Assembly (NCBI GenBank): GCA_003517285.1
Contig: DPAW01000289.1
Location: forward strand, 1 to 14,593
Origin: Verrucomicrobiales bacterium
GTDB taxonomy: Bacteria > Verrucomicrobiota > Verrucomicrobiia > Limisphaerales > UBA1100
Direction of reading: 5' to 3'
DNA: 14,593 nt
Each line of letters begins with the position of its first letter. The first letter of the stretch is position 1. Shown one piece after another: positions 6,757 through 14,162 of the stretch. The notes under the pieces were generated by a model that did not search any database, had not been told where the DNA came from, and was given only the letters and a program-made list of their open reading frames with translations. The translations under genes and the position numbers were made by a program.

Positions 6757-7839
6757 ATGAATCCCCCCCAGGAACATCAATCGCACGCCATCACGGCCGC
6801 GTTGATCACGACACTGGTGATTCATGCCACCATCGCCGCCGGGGTGCTCTGGGGTGGTTGGTTGAAGACCGTCTCTTTTCCTGCTGCCCCAGAGAAAGAA
6901 TATCAACTGGTCACCCTCGATCTCAGCGAGCCGCCACCTACTCTTGCCCCTGAGGAGCCACCCAAAAAAACAAACATCTTTGTTCCGGTTCCCCCTGAAG
7001 CAGCCACCCCGGAACCGCCCAAAAAGGAAACGCCGTTTTATTCCAACAAAAACTCACAAGCCGCCCAGTCGGAGCCAGTGACCACGCCCGACAACAAGCC
7101 CAAACTAAACGGCAAAACAACCACCTCCCCGGGCACCATCAATGTCCCTAACCCCACCTCGCTGCAACCCAAGCCGCAGCCAGCCTCACGCCCAAGCGCC
7201 GGCAAACCCAACCAACCAAGACCGCAAACTCCAGCCCCCAGTCCAAGCAGCGGCAGTCACACCAAGCCGATCCCAATCACCCCGATTACTTCGGCATCAC
7301 CACGCCTACCCGCAAATCCCCCGAAGCAAGGACTCCAAAAGGCGACTGCCAACCTCCCCAACAATCAATTACCCGCACCGACCAAACCCAACGGTACGGC
7401 CGGCTTGCTTCCGACATTTCAGGACGGCCCAAAAGCACCAACGCTACAGCAGGCTAAATCTGGCCTCGGCAGTCGCAATATGAAAACGGTTAATGCCGGC
7501 ACCGCCCGCACGGGTGCGCCTGCGTTGGATGTTCGGCTGACTGGTTTTGGCGATTACGATGCCCGCTTCTTCGCCGCGATTAGTATCGCCTGGCGCAAAC
7601 AGATTAAAGACCGCTCCTGGGTTGCCAGCACGGTCAAGGTGGATTTCAACCTCCATGCCGACGGCCGGATTGATAATGTTCAAATCCACGACACGCGCGC
7701 AGCCTCTATCCTGCAATTTTTCTGCCGGGAAGCCATCGAGCAACCAGCTCCCTTCGAACCTTGGAGCAATGAGATGCGCACCCAGCTTGGCCCCGGCCCG
7801 CGACGTTGCCGTATTACTTTCAATTATCTTGTCCGATGA
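6757..7839 (+). CDS. TonB/TolA-like energy transducer
   Basis: Protein of 360 residues with TonB-type architecture. A single N-terminal membrane anchor (about 11-34) is followed by a long proline-rich, low-complexity periplasmic spacer (about 58-235). The globular C-terminal domain (about 260-360) includes AWRKQ and VKVDFNLHADGRIDNVQI, the TonB/TolA C-terminal pattern. Such proteins carry the energy of the ExbB-ExbD or TolQ-TolR motor across the periplasm to outer-membrane partners, usually TonB-dependent receptors or the Tol-Pal system. No receptor, tolB or pal gene is in the window, so the system is not decided. Its stop overlaps the ATG of the next gene in ATGA, which supports a three-gene operon. 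No clear ribosome site precedes the ATG. The spacer is rich in Pro, Lys, Thr, Asn and Ser and lacks the regular EP/KP repeats of E. coli TonB. Confidence 0.82.
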   Translation: MNPPQEHQSHAITAALITTLVIHATIAAGVLWGGWLKTVSFPAAPEKEYQLVTLDLSEPPPTLAPEEPPKKTNIFVPVPPEAATPEPPKKETPFYSNKNSQAAQSEPVTTPDNKPKLNGKTTTSPGTINVPNPTSLQPKPQPASRPSAGKPNQPRPQTPAPSPSSGSHTKPIPITPITSASPRLPANPPKQGLQKATANLPNNQLPAPTKPNGTAGLLPTFQDGPKAPTLQQAKSGLGSRNMKTVNAGTARTGAPALDVRLTGFGDYDARFFAAISIAWRKQIKDRSWVASTVKVDFNLHADGRIDNVQIHDTRAASILQFFCREAIEQPAPFEPWSNEMRTQLGPGPRRCRITFNYLVR

Positions 7840-8537
7840 AGCTGTTTTCTGTTTGCCTGTTGATTCTCTTCACAAGCCTGTCCACACACACACTTGCCGC
7901 CGCGGATTCAGAAACCGCCGGTCAGGGACCACCGCAATCGGCGATGAAAACCACGATTATCGGCGTACTCATCGCGACCTCATTAGTCAGCCTTTTTTTG
8001 ATTGTTGAACGCGGCATAGCGCTGAGACGCGAAGCGGTCATCCCCGGTCGATTGGTCGAGGGCCAGAGCGTCTGTCAAACCCAGGAAGAATTGTTGGCGC
8101 TTCGGACGACCAGCAATCAATTACCCTCGCCCTACGGGCGCCTGTTGAGTTGTGCTATTGATCACTTACATTTGCCACGAGAGGAAAATATCGAGCTGAT
8201 TCAAACCCGTGCCAGAGCTGAAGTGGCCAAGCTAGAACGCGGCATCGTCGTGCTGGAAATCGTAACCGGTGTAGCTCCGTTACTTGGTTTGGTGGGCACC
8301 ATATTTGGGCTCATCACGCTCTTCCAAGGAATGGGTGTGGAGGCTTCCGGCGAACAAACCGCCCTTTTCTCTGAAGGCATCAGCATAGCACTCAAGGCCA
8401 CCCTGCTCGGCTTGGTGGTCGCCATCCCATCATTGGTTGGCTGGAGTTATTACAATCGCAAGGTCGAAACGCTTTCGATTGAAATGGAAAATCTTTGCGA
8501 CGAGTTCCTGCGCAGCCAATACCGCCGCAACACTTAG
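7836..8537 (+). CDS. ExbB/TolQ/MotA-family proton channel protein
   Basis: Protein of 233 residues, the stator-like subunit that uses the proton gradient with ExbD/TolR to drive a TonB/TolA protein. It has an N-terminal signal-like segment (about 1-22, ending TLAAA) and a first membrane segment at about 38-57. A cytoplasmic region follows, then two membrane segments with the family signatures: APLLGLVGTIFGLITLF (147-163) and GISIALKATLLGLVVAIPSL (181-200). I chose ATG 7836 because it overlaps the TonB-like stop (ATGA). The frame extends to a TTG at 7806, but that part lies inside the upstream gene and adds nothing family-like. The extra N-terminal signal-type segment is absent from E. coli ExbB but occurs in some other ExbB-like proteins. 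ExbB and TolQ cannot be separated with confidence from sequence alone. Confidence 0.88.
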   Translation: MKLFSVCLLILFTSLSTHTLAAADSETAGQGPPQSAMKTTIIGVLIATSLVSLFLIVERGIALRREAVIPGRLVEGQSVCQTQEELLALRTTSNQLPSPYGRLLSCAIDHLHLPREENIELIQTRARAEVAKLERGIVVLEIVTGVAPLLGLVGTIFGLITLFQGMGVEASGEQTALFSEGISIALKATLLGLVVAIPSLVGWSYYNRKVETLSIEMENLCDEFLRSQYRRNT

Positions 8538-8550
8538 TTCAGCCCACCCT

Positions 8551-8976
8551 ATGCAATTTCGCGCCAACAAGAAACGGTCTGCGCCATCCGTGATTATCGT
8601 GTCTCTGATCGATGTCCTAATGGTGGTGCTGATCTTCCTCGTGGTGAGTACAACTTTTAAGGAACGCGTACCGGCGCTGGATTTAAACCTGCCCGCCTCC
8701 CAGCATGCAGGCAGTGCCATCACGGAAACCGATGAGCCCCTAACAATTCAAATCCGACAGGAAGCCCCACATCTGCGCTTGAACAATCGCACTGTGACAC
8801 TTACGGAATTAAGCGCTCTTCTGCAGGAACGCGCCCAAAGAAACCCGCATGTGAATCTGAATATTCAAGCCGACGAAAAGGCTCCGTTTGGTGAAGTCGT
8901 GGGCGTTCGAGATGCCGCCAGTACGGCGGGCATCACCAATATTCACGCGCAGGTAAAACTGCCCGCCGAGCGTTAA
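8551..8976 (+). CDS. ExbD/TolR-family protein
   Basis: Protein of 141 residues, the partner of the ExbB-like protein. It has a short basic cytoplasmic N-terminus (RANKKR), one membrane helix (about 13-33) with the conserved proton-carrying aspartate D21 in [13 protein letters not shown], and a periplasmic domain. The periplasmic part has the usual LNLP segment just after the membrane and the [17 protein letters not shown] pattern (101-117) of the ExbD C-terminal fold. It starts 13 bases after the ExbB-like stop, in the order transducer-B-D. The frame is open upstream to 8437, but the added part overlaps the ExbB-like gene and is not homologous. No good ribosome site is visible, so translation may be coupled. 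Its stop codon interlocks with that of argG on the other strand. Confidence 0.9.
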   Translation: MQFRANKKRSAPSVIIVSLIDVLMVVLIFLVVSTTFKERVPALDLNLPASQHAGSAITETDEPLTIQIRQEAPHLRLNNRTVTLTELSALLQERAQRNPHVNLNIQADEKAPFGEVVGVRDAASTAGITNIHAQVKLPAER

Positions 8977-8984
8977 CGCTTTTT
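8969..8984. terminator. Palindrome over the interlocked exbD-like/argG stops, with T-run
   Basis: AGCGTTAACGCT at 8969-8980 is a perfect 12-bp palindrome that contains both stop codons (TTAA at 8973-8976). On the + strand five T residues run on from its last base (8980-8984). As RNA it could form a 4-bp stem with a TTAA loop followed by U, which is a very short terminator for the exbD-like gene. On the minus strand no T-run follows. Activity is uncertain because the stem is so short. Confidence 0.35.
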
Positions 8985-10214
8985 CACTCGAGTCTTCACA
9001 CCCTGAACTTTGGAACGCACCTTCAGGCGCAACGCATTTAGGTTAATGAAACCGGTGGCGTCATCCTGATTGTACGCTTCGGTTGGGTCCGCCTCCATCG
9101 TTGCGATATCCGGATTGTACAGGCTAAGCTTCGACTTACGGCCCGCGGTGTAAAGGCCACCCTTGTAAAGCTTTAAACGAACCGTGCCGGAAACTGTCTT
9201 TTGGGTTTCACCCACCAACGCCTGCAATGTTTCGCGTTCCGGTGCATACCAAAAGCCGTTGTATACCAGCTCGGAATATTTCGGGATCAACGAATCCCGA
9301 ATGTGCATCACCTCGCGATCCATGGTGATGGATTCCATCTGCCGATGCGCAAAATGCAAAATGGTACCACCCGGCGTTTCGTATACTCCGCGACTCTTCA
9401 TGCCCACAAACCGGTTTTCCACGATATCCACACGGCCAATTCCGTGCTTGCCGCCCAGCTTATTGAGCTTCCGCATCACCCCAAGTGGATTCAGAGCCTT
9501 GCCGTTCACAGCGATACAGTTTCCCTTATAAAACTCGAGATTCACATACTCCGGCTTATCCGGCGCATCCTCGGGCGCCACCGACAACTTGAACATCTCC
9601 TTGTTCTTTGGCGTAAAGGCATCAAACCACGTGTCCTCCAGAATCCCAGCCTCATATGAAATGTGCAGAAGATTGCGATCCATTGAATACGGCTTACTGG
9701 CGCTAGCCTCGACGTCCACCTTGTGTTTCCGACAGTAATCAATCATCTCTTTACGCCCGGGGAATTGCTCGCGAAATTCCGCCATCCGCCACGGGGCAAT
9801 AATATCAATTTCAGGTGCCAGTGATGCAGTCGTAAGCTCAAAACGTACCTGATCATTTCCCTTGCCTGTCGCCCCGTGAGCAATGGCATGGGCTTTTTCT
9901 TTGCGGGCAATCTCCACCATGCGCTTGGCAATCAAGGGTCGCGCAATACTCGTACCGAGATAATATTGATCTTCGTAGATCGCCCCGGCCTGCATCATGG
10001 GATAAATAAAATCTGCGGCAAACTCCTCCTGAAGATCATCAATAAACATTTTGGAGGCTCCGGTGCGTTTGGCTTTTTTATCCAGCCCTCGCAATTCCTC
10101 CTCCTGACCCACGTCCGCACAGAAGGCGATCATTTCAGCGTTGTATTTTTCCTTTAACCACGTGAGCAACACCGAAGTATCCAGCCCACCGGAATATGCG
10201 AGTACAATTTTCAT
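8973..10214 (-). CDS. argG: Argininosuccinate synthase
   Basis: ATP-dependent ligase joining citrulline and aspartate to argininosuccinate, the penultimate step of arginine synthesis, in the cytoplasm. The 413-residue length is normal for the common bacterial type. The N-terminal PP-loop AYSGGLDTS (6-14) binds ATP. Further marks are [14 protein letters not shown], typical of the family, SYEAGILED in the middle and [24 protein letters not shown] (which begins mid-protein) in the synthetase domain. It follows the DUF1015 gene by nine bases and is probably its operon partner. The region before its ATG (10215-10223) is A/T-rich with no Shine-Dalgarno sequence, so it may depend on translation of the upstream gene. 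Its last codons overlap the exbD-like stop by four bases. argH, the next step, is not in the window. Confidence 0.98.
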   Translation of the reverse strand: MKIVLAYSGGLDTSVLLTWLKEKYNAEMIAFCADVGQEEELRGLDKKAKRTGASKMFIDDLQEEFAADFIYPMMQAGAIYEDQYYLGTSIARPLIAKRMVEIARKEKAHAIAHGATGKGNDQVRFELTTASLAPEIDIIAPWRMAEFREQFPGRKEMIDYCRKHKVDVEASASKPYSMDRNLLHISYEAGILEDTWFDAFTPKNKEMFKLSVAPEDAPDKPEYVNLEFYKGNCIAVNGKALNPLGVMRKLNKLGGKHGIGRVDIVENRFVGMKSRGVYETPGGTILHFAHRQMESITMDREVMHIRDSLIPKYSELVYNGFWYAPERETLQALVGETQKTVSGTVRLKLYKGGLYTAGRKSKLSLYNPDIATMEADPTEAYNQDDATGFINLNALRLKVRSKVQGVKTRVKKR

Positions 10215-10223
10215 AGGATAAAA

Positions 10224-11438
10224 TTAAATCATGTGACAAAACATGGCGTCGCGCAACTTTGGCTCAAACCATGTGCTTTTGGGCGGCATGATACCCCCGG
10301 CATCCGCAATCGCCATCAAATCCTCAATGCTGGTGGGGTACATCGAAAATGCGCAGGCGTAGTCACCACCATCCACAAGCCTCTCCAGCTCCGCGGTGCC
10401 ACGGATTCCGCCAATGAAATCAATCCGGTCACTGGTGCGCGGATCATCAATCGCAAGCATGGGGCTCAAGACATGGTTCTGGAGCAACGCCACATCCAGC
10501 TCATCCATGGGCGTGTCGGCTTTGGCAAATTCCGGTTTAAACACAAGCCGTCGCCAGGTGCCTTTCAAGTACAAGCCCAGTTCATTTTTTGCGCCACAAT
10601 CGCCGGTGCCGCCTTCGGTGATTTCAAAAACCGTTTCCAGCCGCTCTAGAAACATTTCCGCGTCCAAACCATTTAAATCCTTCACTACCCGGTTGTAGGC
10701 GAGGATTTTCATTTGGTTATGAGGAAATGTCACCGTTAGGAAAAACCCGCTTTGCCCCGCGCCGGATCGGGAGGCGTTCACACGAGAGGCCGCCGCGCTT
10801 CGGTGATGTCCATCGGCAATGTACAAAAAATCAATTGCCTCAAACTTTGCTTGCAAAAAAGCAACGTCTTCAGCATCAAACACATTCCAAGCCGTGTGCT
10901 GCACACCATCTTCCGCCGTGAAATCAATATCCGGCTCCGTGGCGATCACTCGTTCAAAAAAGGCATCCACCTCGGAATCGGCTCGATAAGTGAGGAACAC
11001 TGGGCCTGTTTGGGAATCCAACGCCTCAATATGACGAACGCGATCGTCTTCCTTGGCTGGCCGGGTTAGCTCATGTTTCTTAATGATTTCTGCATCGTAT
11101 TCCGCGCAACTCGCTGCCGCCACCAAGCCTACTTGGGCATGGCCATCCATGATCTGGCGGTACAGGTAAAATCCCGGCTGGGAGTCCTGCACGAGGGCAC
11201 CCTGCTCTTGAAGTAGCTGGAAATTTTCCGACCCCTTCGCATACACAGCCTCGGAATACACGTCCACCCCCGGTTCGAGGTCAATCTCGGGCTTGCTAAC
11301 GTGCAAAAAACTATAGGGATTACCTGCGGCAATTTCGCGCGCTTCCCCACTGTTCATAACGTCGTAAGGCAGCTCACAGATCTGGGCTGCAAGCTCAGGT
11401 TTGGGCCGCAGGGCGGCAAATGGTTTCAAGGTAGCCAT
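10224..11438 (-). CDS. DUF1015 family protein
   Basis: Protein of the conserved but uncharacterised DUF1015 family. Family marks, numbered from the in-frame ATG at 11480, are the start MATLKPFAALRP (15-26), LPYDV (37-41), KKHELTRPAKEDDR (134-147), ADGHHRSAAA (222-231) and MPPKSTWFEPKL near the end (398-409). The histidine pair in GHHR and the KHE..R..KEDDR segment look like active-site or ligand-binding positions, but no reaction has been established that I know of. I chose ATG 11438, because homologues commonly begin just before the PF-x-ALRP segment; the ATG at 11480 would add 14 residues. Neither has a good ribosome site. Members often lie next to amino-acid biosynthesis genes, and here argG follows nine bases later, so a link to amino-acid metabolism is plausible. 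The gene diverges from infC. Confidence 0.85.
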   Translation of the reverse strand: MATLKPFAALRPKPELAAQICELPYDVMNSGEAREIAAGNPYSFLHVSKPEIDLEPGVDVYSEAVYAKGSENFQLLQEQGALVQDSQPGFYLYRQIMDGHAQVGLVAAASCAEYDAEIIKKHELTRPAKEDDRVRHIEALDSQTGPVFLTYRADSEVDAFFERVIATEPDIDFTAEDGVQHTAWNVFDAEDVAFLQAKFEAIDFLYIADGHHRSAAASRVNASRSGAGQSGFFLTVTFPHNQMKILAYNRVVKDLNGLDAEMFLERLETVFEITEGGTGDCGAKNELGLYLKGTWRRLVFKPEFAKADTPMDELDVALLQNHVLSPMLAIDDPRTSDRIDFIGGIRGTAELERLVDGGDYACAFSMYPTSIEDLMAIADAGGIMPPKSTWFEPKLRDAMFCHMI

Positions 11439-11517
11439 AACCGGGGCGGGAAAGTACCGATTACCCTGCGTATTGGCCATGAAAAAGCGTGAGACATATC
11501 AAAGATTTACTTGCGTC

Positions 11518-11547
11518 TTGAGAAGTTTGCGCTCAAATACATAAATT
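11518..11547 (+). promoter_or_regulatory. Candidate sigma-70-type promoter for infC
   Basis: TTGAGA at 11518-11523 resembles a -35 box. ATAAAT/CATAAA around 11540-11546 resembles a -10 box at a spacing of 16-17 bases. It lies in the 125-base gap between the divergent DUF1015 gene and infC and would give a leader of roughly 50-55 bases. The match is moderate, and promoter rules for this organism are unknown. Confidence 0.28.
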
Positions 11548-11573
11548 CCGTACGCACATTGCGTCGGTACCGA
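11548..11573 (+). promoter_or_regulatory. Hairpin and palindrome in the infC leader
   Basis: CCG(T)ACGCA at 11548-11556 pairs with TGCGTCGG at 11560-11567, giving an eight-pair stem with one bulged T and a three-base loop. Overlapping it, TCGGTACCGA at 11564-11573 is a perfect 10-bp palindrome. Both lie 30-55 bases before the infC start. They could be an mRNA leader structure or a protein-binding dyad; the function is inferred only. Confidence 0.35.
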
Positions 11574-11595
11574 GATATGGCCATTCAACAAATTC

Positions 11596-11600
11596 AGGAA
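11596..11600 (+). promoter_or_regulatory. Ribosome binding site that fixes the TTG start of infC
   Basis: AGGAA at 11596-11600 lies five bases before TTG 11606. No in-frame ATG, GTG or ATT occurs between this site and the conserved IF-3 N-terminal domain, so the site supports a TTG start. Confidence 0.65.
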
Positions 11601-11605
11601 CTGCT

Positions 11606-12307
11606 TTGAGTCGTCCGCGTGGTAAGGGCAGAGGACGACGCTGGGAACCCCGCACCCGGGTCAACGAACGCATCCGCGTCCGAGAGGTACGTGTAGTGGA
11701 TGCCGAAGGCCAACAGGTGGGCGTCATGAAAACTGAGGAGGCACTGGCTTTGGCCAAACGAGCCGGCTTCGATCTGGTAGAAATCTCGCCAAACGCCCGT
11801 CCTCCGGTATGTCGTATTTGTGATTTCGGAAAATACCAGTACGAGGAATCCAAGAAGAAAAAGGAAAACAAGAAGAGCGCGCAAGTCGGCAAGGTGAAAG
11901 AGGTCCAACTCCGCCCCCGCTGCGAACAGCACGACTTCGATTTCAAGCTGGCTCACGCCACCAATTTCCTGTGTCAGGACATGAAGGTGAAAATCCACCT
12001 TCGTTTCCGCGGACGGGAAAATGCCCACAAAGATATTGGATTCGACACGGTCAAACGATTCATCGATGCCCTAAAACCTTGGGGTAAATCAGACGTTGCC
12101 CCACGACTTGCCGGCCGGGGCATTGACGCACTGGTCAACCCGCTCCCGGCTAATCAACGCGCTGAAAATCCTCATGAGAAATCGAAGCTGAAAGATCTTG
12201 AGGAAGAACCGCACGACGACGATTCAGCAGAGGATTCCTCCGGCAAGGATGAGAAGAATCTCAATACGCCGTTCGAGAACCTGGATCCCGCGGCAGCGGA
12301 GAATTAA
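11606..12307 (+). CDS. infC: Translation initiation factor IF-3 with acidic C-terminal tail
   Basis: IF-3 binds the 30S subunit, prevents premature 50S joining and checks the start codon and initiator tRNA. The N-terminal domain (about 13-85) shows VNERIRVREVRV, LVEISPNARPPVCRI and the signature DFGKYQYE. A lysine-rich linker (83-90) joins it to the C-terminal domain (about 93-181; VKEVQLRP, RFRGRENAH). The usual family ends near residue 180; here 52 more residues follow (182-233), with 16 Asp/Glu against 6 Lys/Arg, probably disordered. The start is TTG with an AGGAA ribosome site. Non-AUG starts are typical of infC, and in E. coli AUU lets IF-3 repress its own translation; similar autoregulation here is an inference. 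The normal followers rpmI and rplT are absent, and an Hsp70 gene converges with a four-base overlap. Confidence 0.96.
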   Translation: MSRPRGKGRGRRWEPRTRVNERIRVREVRVVDAEGQQVGVMKTEEALALAKRAGFDLVEISPNARPPVCRICDFGKYQYEESKKKKENKKSAQVGKVKEVQLRPRCEQHDFDFKLAHATNFLCQDMKVKIHLRFRGRENAHKDIGFDTVKRFIDALKPWGKSDVAPRLAGRGIDALVNPLPANQRAENPHEKSKLKDLEEEPHDDDSAEDSSGKDEKNLNTPFENLDPAAAEN

Positions 12308-14118
12308 TCCAGCACCCCTTGCTTACGCAGCATCGCTTCCATGGCGCGATCCATTATGAGATCCGCCAAAGGCAAGGTCACCTGATCCAATCGCGCCACG
12401 GCTGCCTTAAGCGCCGGCAAATCGCCCTGATCATTATCCGCTGACTGCAGCAAACCCTCCACAGCCGCAATAGCCTCGTCGATGATCTGTGCATTGTCCA
12501 GCTCATCACGAAACGCCTCGAGACCATCGCGCGCCGCCTTGACCGCCTCGTCTGCCTTGAGCGCCGCCTCCACCCAGCGTCGCGCGTCCATATCCTCAAA
12601 GGCATGCTCCACCGATTCCTCAACCATTTCCTGGACGCGATCATCACTCACGTCCACGGCCGATTGAATGGGCACAATCTTCTCACGTCCAGTGGTCGTA
12701 TCCCGGGCGAGCACTTGCAAAATGCCGTCTGCATCAATTTCAAACTGTACACCTACACGGGCACCCCCGCGTGGTGCGGATTCAAATTCCAATTCAAACC
12801 GCCCCAAGCTCCAGTTATCGGCCGCCCGCTCGCGTTCACCCTGCAGGACATGCACCAGCATCGCCCGTTGGCCATCTACTGCATTGGTAAACATTTCACC
12901 CGCCTTGGCCGGGATTGTGCTGTTGCGGGGGATAATCACATTCATCAAACCGCCAAATGTTTCCACCCCTAAGGACAAAGGCGTCACGTCCAAAAGCAAA
13001 GTCGACGTCATTTCCCCAGACAAAATCGCCCCCTGAATGGACGCCCCCAACGCCACAGCCTCATCGGGGTTCACCCCGGTATTCAACACGGGCCCATCGG
13101 CCGAATGAAAGGAATCACCCAAACGCACATCCCCTCGCACCTCCTCGTACTCTGCGCACTCAAACCACTCCGCAACCAGCCGCCGCACCAAAGGCATCCG
13201 AGTCTGCCCGCCCACTAAGATCACCTGCGATAAATCCGTCGACTTCATGCCGGCATCCGTTAAGGCCTGACGACAGTGTGTTTTGGTTTGTTCAAGGATC
13301 GGCCGCGCCAGCGACTCCAAATCAGCCCGGCTGAAGTTCACTTCCAAACTGAAATCCGGTTTCAGAAACGGAAGCTGAATTCGGTATTCATCAGAACTGG
13401 ACAAAGCAATTTTCGCTTGCTCGGCCGCTTCACGAATGCGCGCCTTGCCTGTGGCATCGAGCTCACCTTCGACTTTCGTCTCCAGCCATTCCGCAATCGC
13501 TGCATCCACATCATCACCACCCAATGCCGTGTTGCCGTGTGTGGCCAGCACTTGAAACACGCCTTCACGAAGTTCAAGAATCGACAGATCAAATGTGCCG
13601 CCGCCCAAATCATACACCGCCACCTGATCCCCCTCCGGCAAGCCCTGAAGACCACACGCCAAGGCCGCGGCCGTGGGTTCATTAATAATCCGCTCCACCT
13701 TCCAACCGGCCTGTTCCCCTGCCAGCTTGGTGGCCTGACGTTGGGCGTCATTGAAATAAGCCGGCACAGTAATGACAGCACGATCCACCGATTCCCCCAA
13801 AGCAGCCTCCGCTTGAGCCCGAAGTTCCTTGAGGATCAACGCCGAAACCTCCACCGGTGAGGCGGCCTCGCCTTTTACCAAGGAATTTTCGGATCGTCCC
13901 ATAAACCGTTTAGCCGATACCACTGTCCGCTCTGGCTCCACCGTTTGAATCCGCTTGGCGGCAACGCCCACCACCGGTTCACCATTCGCCGGGAAATGAA
14001 CCACGGAAGGCAGCAATCTTCGACCTTCCGCGTCGGCAAGAATTCCGGGCATCCCCGCCTCAACCACGGCGATGGCCGAATGGGTGGTCCCCAAATCAAT
14101 GCCGACAATTTTGCTCAT
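12304..14118 (-). CDS. Hsp70 chaperone, HscA/DnaK-like
   Basis: Hsp70 chaperone of 604 residues from ATG 14118. All three Hsp70 signatures are present: GIDLGTTHSAIAVV close to the start, VYDLGGGTFDLSIL (about residue 168) and VILVGGQTRMPLVRRLVAEW (about 299-318). The linker LLLDVTPLSLG and a substrate-binding domain with HVLQGERE and FEIDADGILQVLARD follow, then a helical lid. The shortened segment between the ATPase subdomains and the QGERERAADNWSLGRFEL stretch look closer to HscA, the chaperone for iron-sulfur cluster delivery, than to DnaK. No hscB, iscU or fdx is nearby, so the name is left open. About 22 residues are inserted after VAEWF, before NPDEAVALG. I chose ATG 14118 (MSKIVGIDLGTT); GTG 14154 and ATG 14133 would add 12 or 7 residues. 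The gene converges on infC and diverges from the coaB-like gene. Confidence 0.9.
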   Translation of the reverse strand: MSKIVGIDLGTTHSAIAVVEAGMPGILADAEGRRLLPSVVHFPANGEPVVGVAAKRIQTVEPERTVVSAKRFMGRSENSLVKGEAASPVEVSALILKELRAQAEAALGESVDRAVITVPAYFNDAQRQATKLAGEQAGWKVERIINEPTAAALACGLQGLPEGDQVAVYDLGGGTFDLSILELREGVFQVLATHGNTALGGDDVDAAIAEWLETKVEGELDATGKARIREAAEQAKIALSSSDEYRIQLPFLKPDFSLEVNFSRADLESLARPILEQTKTHCRQALTDAGMKSTDLSQVILVGGQTRMPLVRRLVAEWFECAEYEEVRGDVRLGDSFHSADGPVLNTGVNPDEAVALGASIQGAILSGEMTSTLLLDVTPLSLGVETFGGLMNVIIPRNSTIPAKAGEMFTNAVDGQRAMLVHVLQGERERAADNWSLGRFELEFESAPRGGARVGVQFEIDADGILQVLARDTTTGREKIVPIQSAVDVSDDRVQEMVEESVEHAFEDMDARRWVEAALKADEAVKAARDGLEAFRDELDNAQIIDEAIAAVEGLLQSADNDQGDLPALKAAVARLDQVTLPLADLIMDRAMEAMLRKQGVLD

Positions 14119-14162
14119 GCGCGGAGCTTGCATTGAACCGGTGGAGTTGTCCACTCTGCCGC

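Noticed and set aside
7142..7483. Second + frame inside the TonB-like gene
   Set aside because: The proline-rich, low-stop sequence keeps a second frame open; it has no domain features of its own.
13276..13860. 194-residue + frame opposite the Hsp70 gene
   Set aside because: It lies wholly antisense to highly conserved Hsp70 motifs and is a codon-bias shadow.
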